NCBI GenBank assembly: GCA_038063015.1
Contig: JBBTVX010000013.1
Span: 1 to 22,061, forward strand
DNA length: 22,061 nt
Direction: 5' to 3'
Origin: JACPYG01 sp038063015
GTDB taxonomy: Bacteria > Patescibacteriota > Minisyncoccia > Minisyncoccales > Staskawiczbacteraceae
The position numbers and the translations under genes are program-made. Positions 20,888-22,061 of this stretch are shown in pieces. The notes under the pieces are model-generated. The model ran no database searches, was not told where the DNA came from, and was given only the letters and a program-made list of their open reading frames with translations. The first letter of the stretch is position 1. Every line of letters starts with the position of its first letter.

Positions 20888-22024
20888 ATGGCGTTCTACA
20901 ACAAAATACATTGTAAATATACCGGCATCAAAGGGTTTGTGCACGCATACGAAGATGGGTTAAAGTATCGTATGCTCACAGAAAAAGCCAAATACAAGGC
21001 AAAGGTATTAGTATTTTGGGAAAAGCACGGCCTTGTGGCTACAATGGATGCTTTTCCCGTAAGTCGGCCGACATTGTTTCTTTGGAAAAAGAAACTCAGA
21101 GATAATCAAGGGAAACTATTGTCCCTCAACGATAAAAAGCGTATTCCCAAAACAACACGCAAAAGAGAATGGCCGTTTGAGGTGCGTCAAAAGATAAAAC
21201 AAATCCGGCGCGACCCTTTGCATCCGAATCTCGGACCAGAAAAGATTTATCCTTTATTGCTGAAATTCTGTAACGAGCAAAATTTGAAATGTCCTAAACC
21301 AAAAACTATCGCAAGAGTTATTGCAGACGACCCGGAAAAGATGCGTATATTTCCACAAAAGATATCGCACTTCGGCAAAATTAAGAAAGCCAATCGACAG
21401 AAAGTGCTACGCAAACCCAAAGGCATAAAACCCGAGTATCCAGGGCATTTAATCGCTTTAGATACGATTGAAAAGTTTATCAACGGCACAAGACGATATG
21501 TCATCACATTTGAAGATATTTATACGCGATTTTCCTTCGCATGGGCAACTAGTTCACACGTATCCAAGGCGGCCGAGGAATTTTTTGAGCTGTGTTCAAA
21601 AGTATTTCCGTATTCGTTTAACTTCCTTTATGTGCTCACCGATAACGGTTCGGAATTCAAAAAGTATTTTTCAGAAAAGCTTTGCGAACTTCATTTGACG
21701 CATTTTCACACTTATCCAAAAACCCCGAAGATGAACGCCCACGTTGAACGTTTTAACAAAACCATACAAGATGATTGGATTGACTGGCATCTTTCAGAGC
21801 CCATAGAGCCTGATGTCTTTAATCGCAATCTTATGGATTATTTAATTTTTTACAACACAGAACGCGTCCACTATGCTTTCCAAAACAAACTTTCTCCGAT
21901 ACAATTTATGATACAATGGCAGAATGAGCAATTGCTCACATATCAAACCGCGCCGCATACTATTAAACTTCCTTACGAGTCTAAAATTGGGTGGCATTAT
22001 ACTAGCACGTGTCAAATCAAATAA
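20888..22024 (+). CDS. DDE transposase, IS481-like (rve integrase core)
   Basis: The 378-residue protein starts at ATG 20888; MLTEKAKYKAKVLVFWEKHG at 20972 is an alternative start. An N-terminal helix-turn-helix region (about 35-70, HGLVATMDAFPVSRPTLFLW) and a second HTH-like region precede an rve/RNase-H-like core. The DDE triad is visible as LIALDTIEKF (about 195), VLTDNGSEFKKYF (about 253) and NAHVERFNKTIQ (about 288), followed by FYNTERVHYAFQNKLSPIQF, typical of IS481/IS3-group transposases. The single-frame gene (no frameshift) favours IS481 over IS3. It appears complete. Terminal inverted repeats could not be set; the sequence after 22024 (TGTCAAATCAAATAAC) and before it (ATATTAGACTCC) may be parts of the ends. 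Confidence 0.87.
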   Translation: MAFYNKIHCKYTGIKGFVHAYEDGLKYRMLTEKAKYKAKVLVFWEKHGLVATMDAFPVSRPTLFLWKKKLRDNQGKLLSLNDKKRIPKTTRKREWPFEVRQKIKQIRRDPLHPNLGPEKIYPLLLKFCNEQNLKCPKPKTIARVIADDPEKMRIFPQKISHFGKIKKANRQKVLRKPKGIKPEYPGHLIALDTIEKFINGTRRYVITFEDIYTRFSFAWATSSHVSKAAEEFFELCSKVFPYSFNFLYVLTDNGSEFKKYFSEKLCELHLTHFHTYPKTPKMNAHVERFNKTIQDDWIDWHLSEPIEPDVFNRNLMDYLIFYNTERVHYAFQNKLSPIQFMIQWQNEQLLTYQTAPHTIKLPYESKIGWHYTSTCQIK

Positions 22025-22061
22025 CAATCAAACCGAAACGGGCATCTGATTGATCTTTGAA

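Overview
The window reads like a chromosomal segment of a Candidate Phyla Radiation (Patescibacteria, Parcubacteria-like) bacterium. This is inferred from several things: AT-rich sequence, tightly packed genes with few Shine-Dalgarno sites, a shortened ValRS, small two-helix VirB2/TrbC-type pilins, PsbP-like 'WKTY..EFKYP' surface proteins, and many short palindromes inserted in frame inside housekeeping genes. No taxonomic marker was searched, so the assignment is provisional.

Layout. 1-1095 (-): open-ended S1-domain protein with a long, hairpin-bearing leader. 1291-6057 (+): MBL-fold hydrolase, membrane-anchored protein, MntA-type nucleotidyltransferase, what looks like the first 27 codons of its HepT partner, gyrA and a methyltransferase. 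6068-6775 (+): two tandem pilin-like genes, then tRNA-Leu and a bidirectional terminator. 6997-10371 (-): valS, a PrsW-type protease and hsp20 in one direction. 10411-11114 (+): a compositionally foreign, self-contained unit (consensus promoter, strong RBS, membrane protein, terminator). 11113-12336 (-): tsaD carrying at least five repeat-derived segments. 12346-12521: a 176-bp palindromic MITE-like element. 12582-14193 (+): tRNA-Glu with a glycosyltransferase ATG only two bases after the tRNA end. 14197-16834 (-): recG and a small unknown basic protein.

The most unusual part is 16929-20831. A tRNA-Ser(TGA) / tRNA-Arg(GCG) pair on the minus strand appears to have been split by a 3.7-kb element. 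The element starts and ends with a 10-bp direct core, AATTTGGCGG, which includes the CCA end of tRNA-Ser; joining the two cores would restore a tandem tRNA pair with an 8-nt spacer. The element carries a large serine recombinase and a 499-codon membrane-anchored surface protein. A third core, inverted, sits between these genes. Each gene is thereby enclosed by its own inverted repeats: a perfect 199-bp pair around the surface gene and an 84/88-bp pair around the recombinase. The middle site combines the element-side arms of both outer sites, i.e. it looks like an attP. Recombination among three such sites could invert either gene cassette or excise the whole unit. The recombinase leader also contains a predicted pseudoknot of 12-bp and 13-bp helices.

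Beyond tRNA-Ser lies a DDE transposase of IS481/rve type (20888-22024), so this side of the window is an accessory hotspot. No CRISPR array or rRNA was seen.
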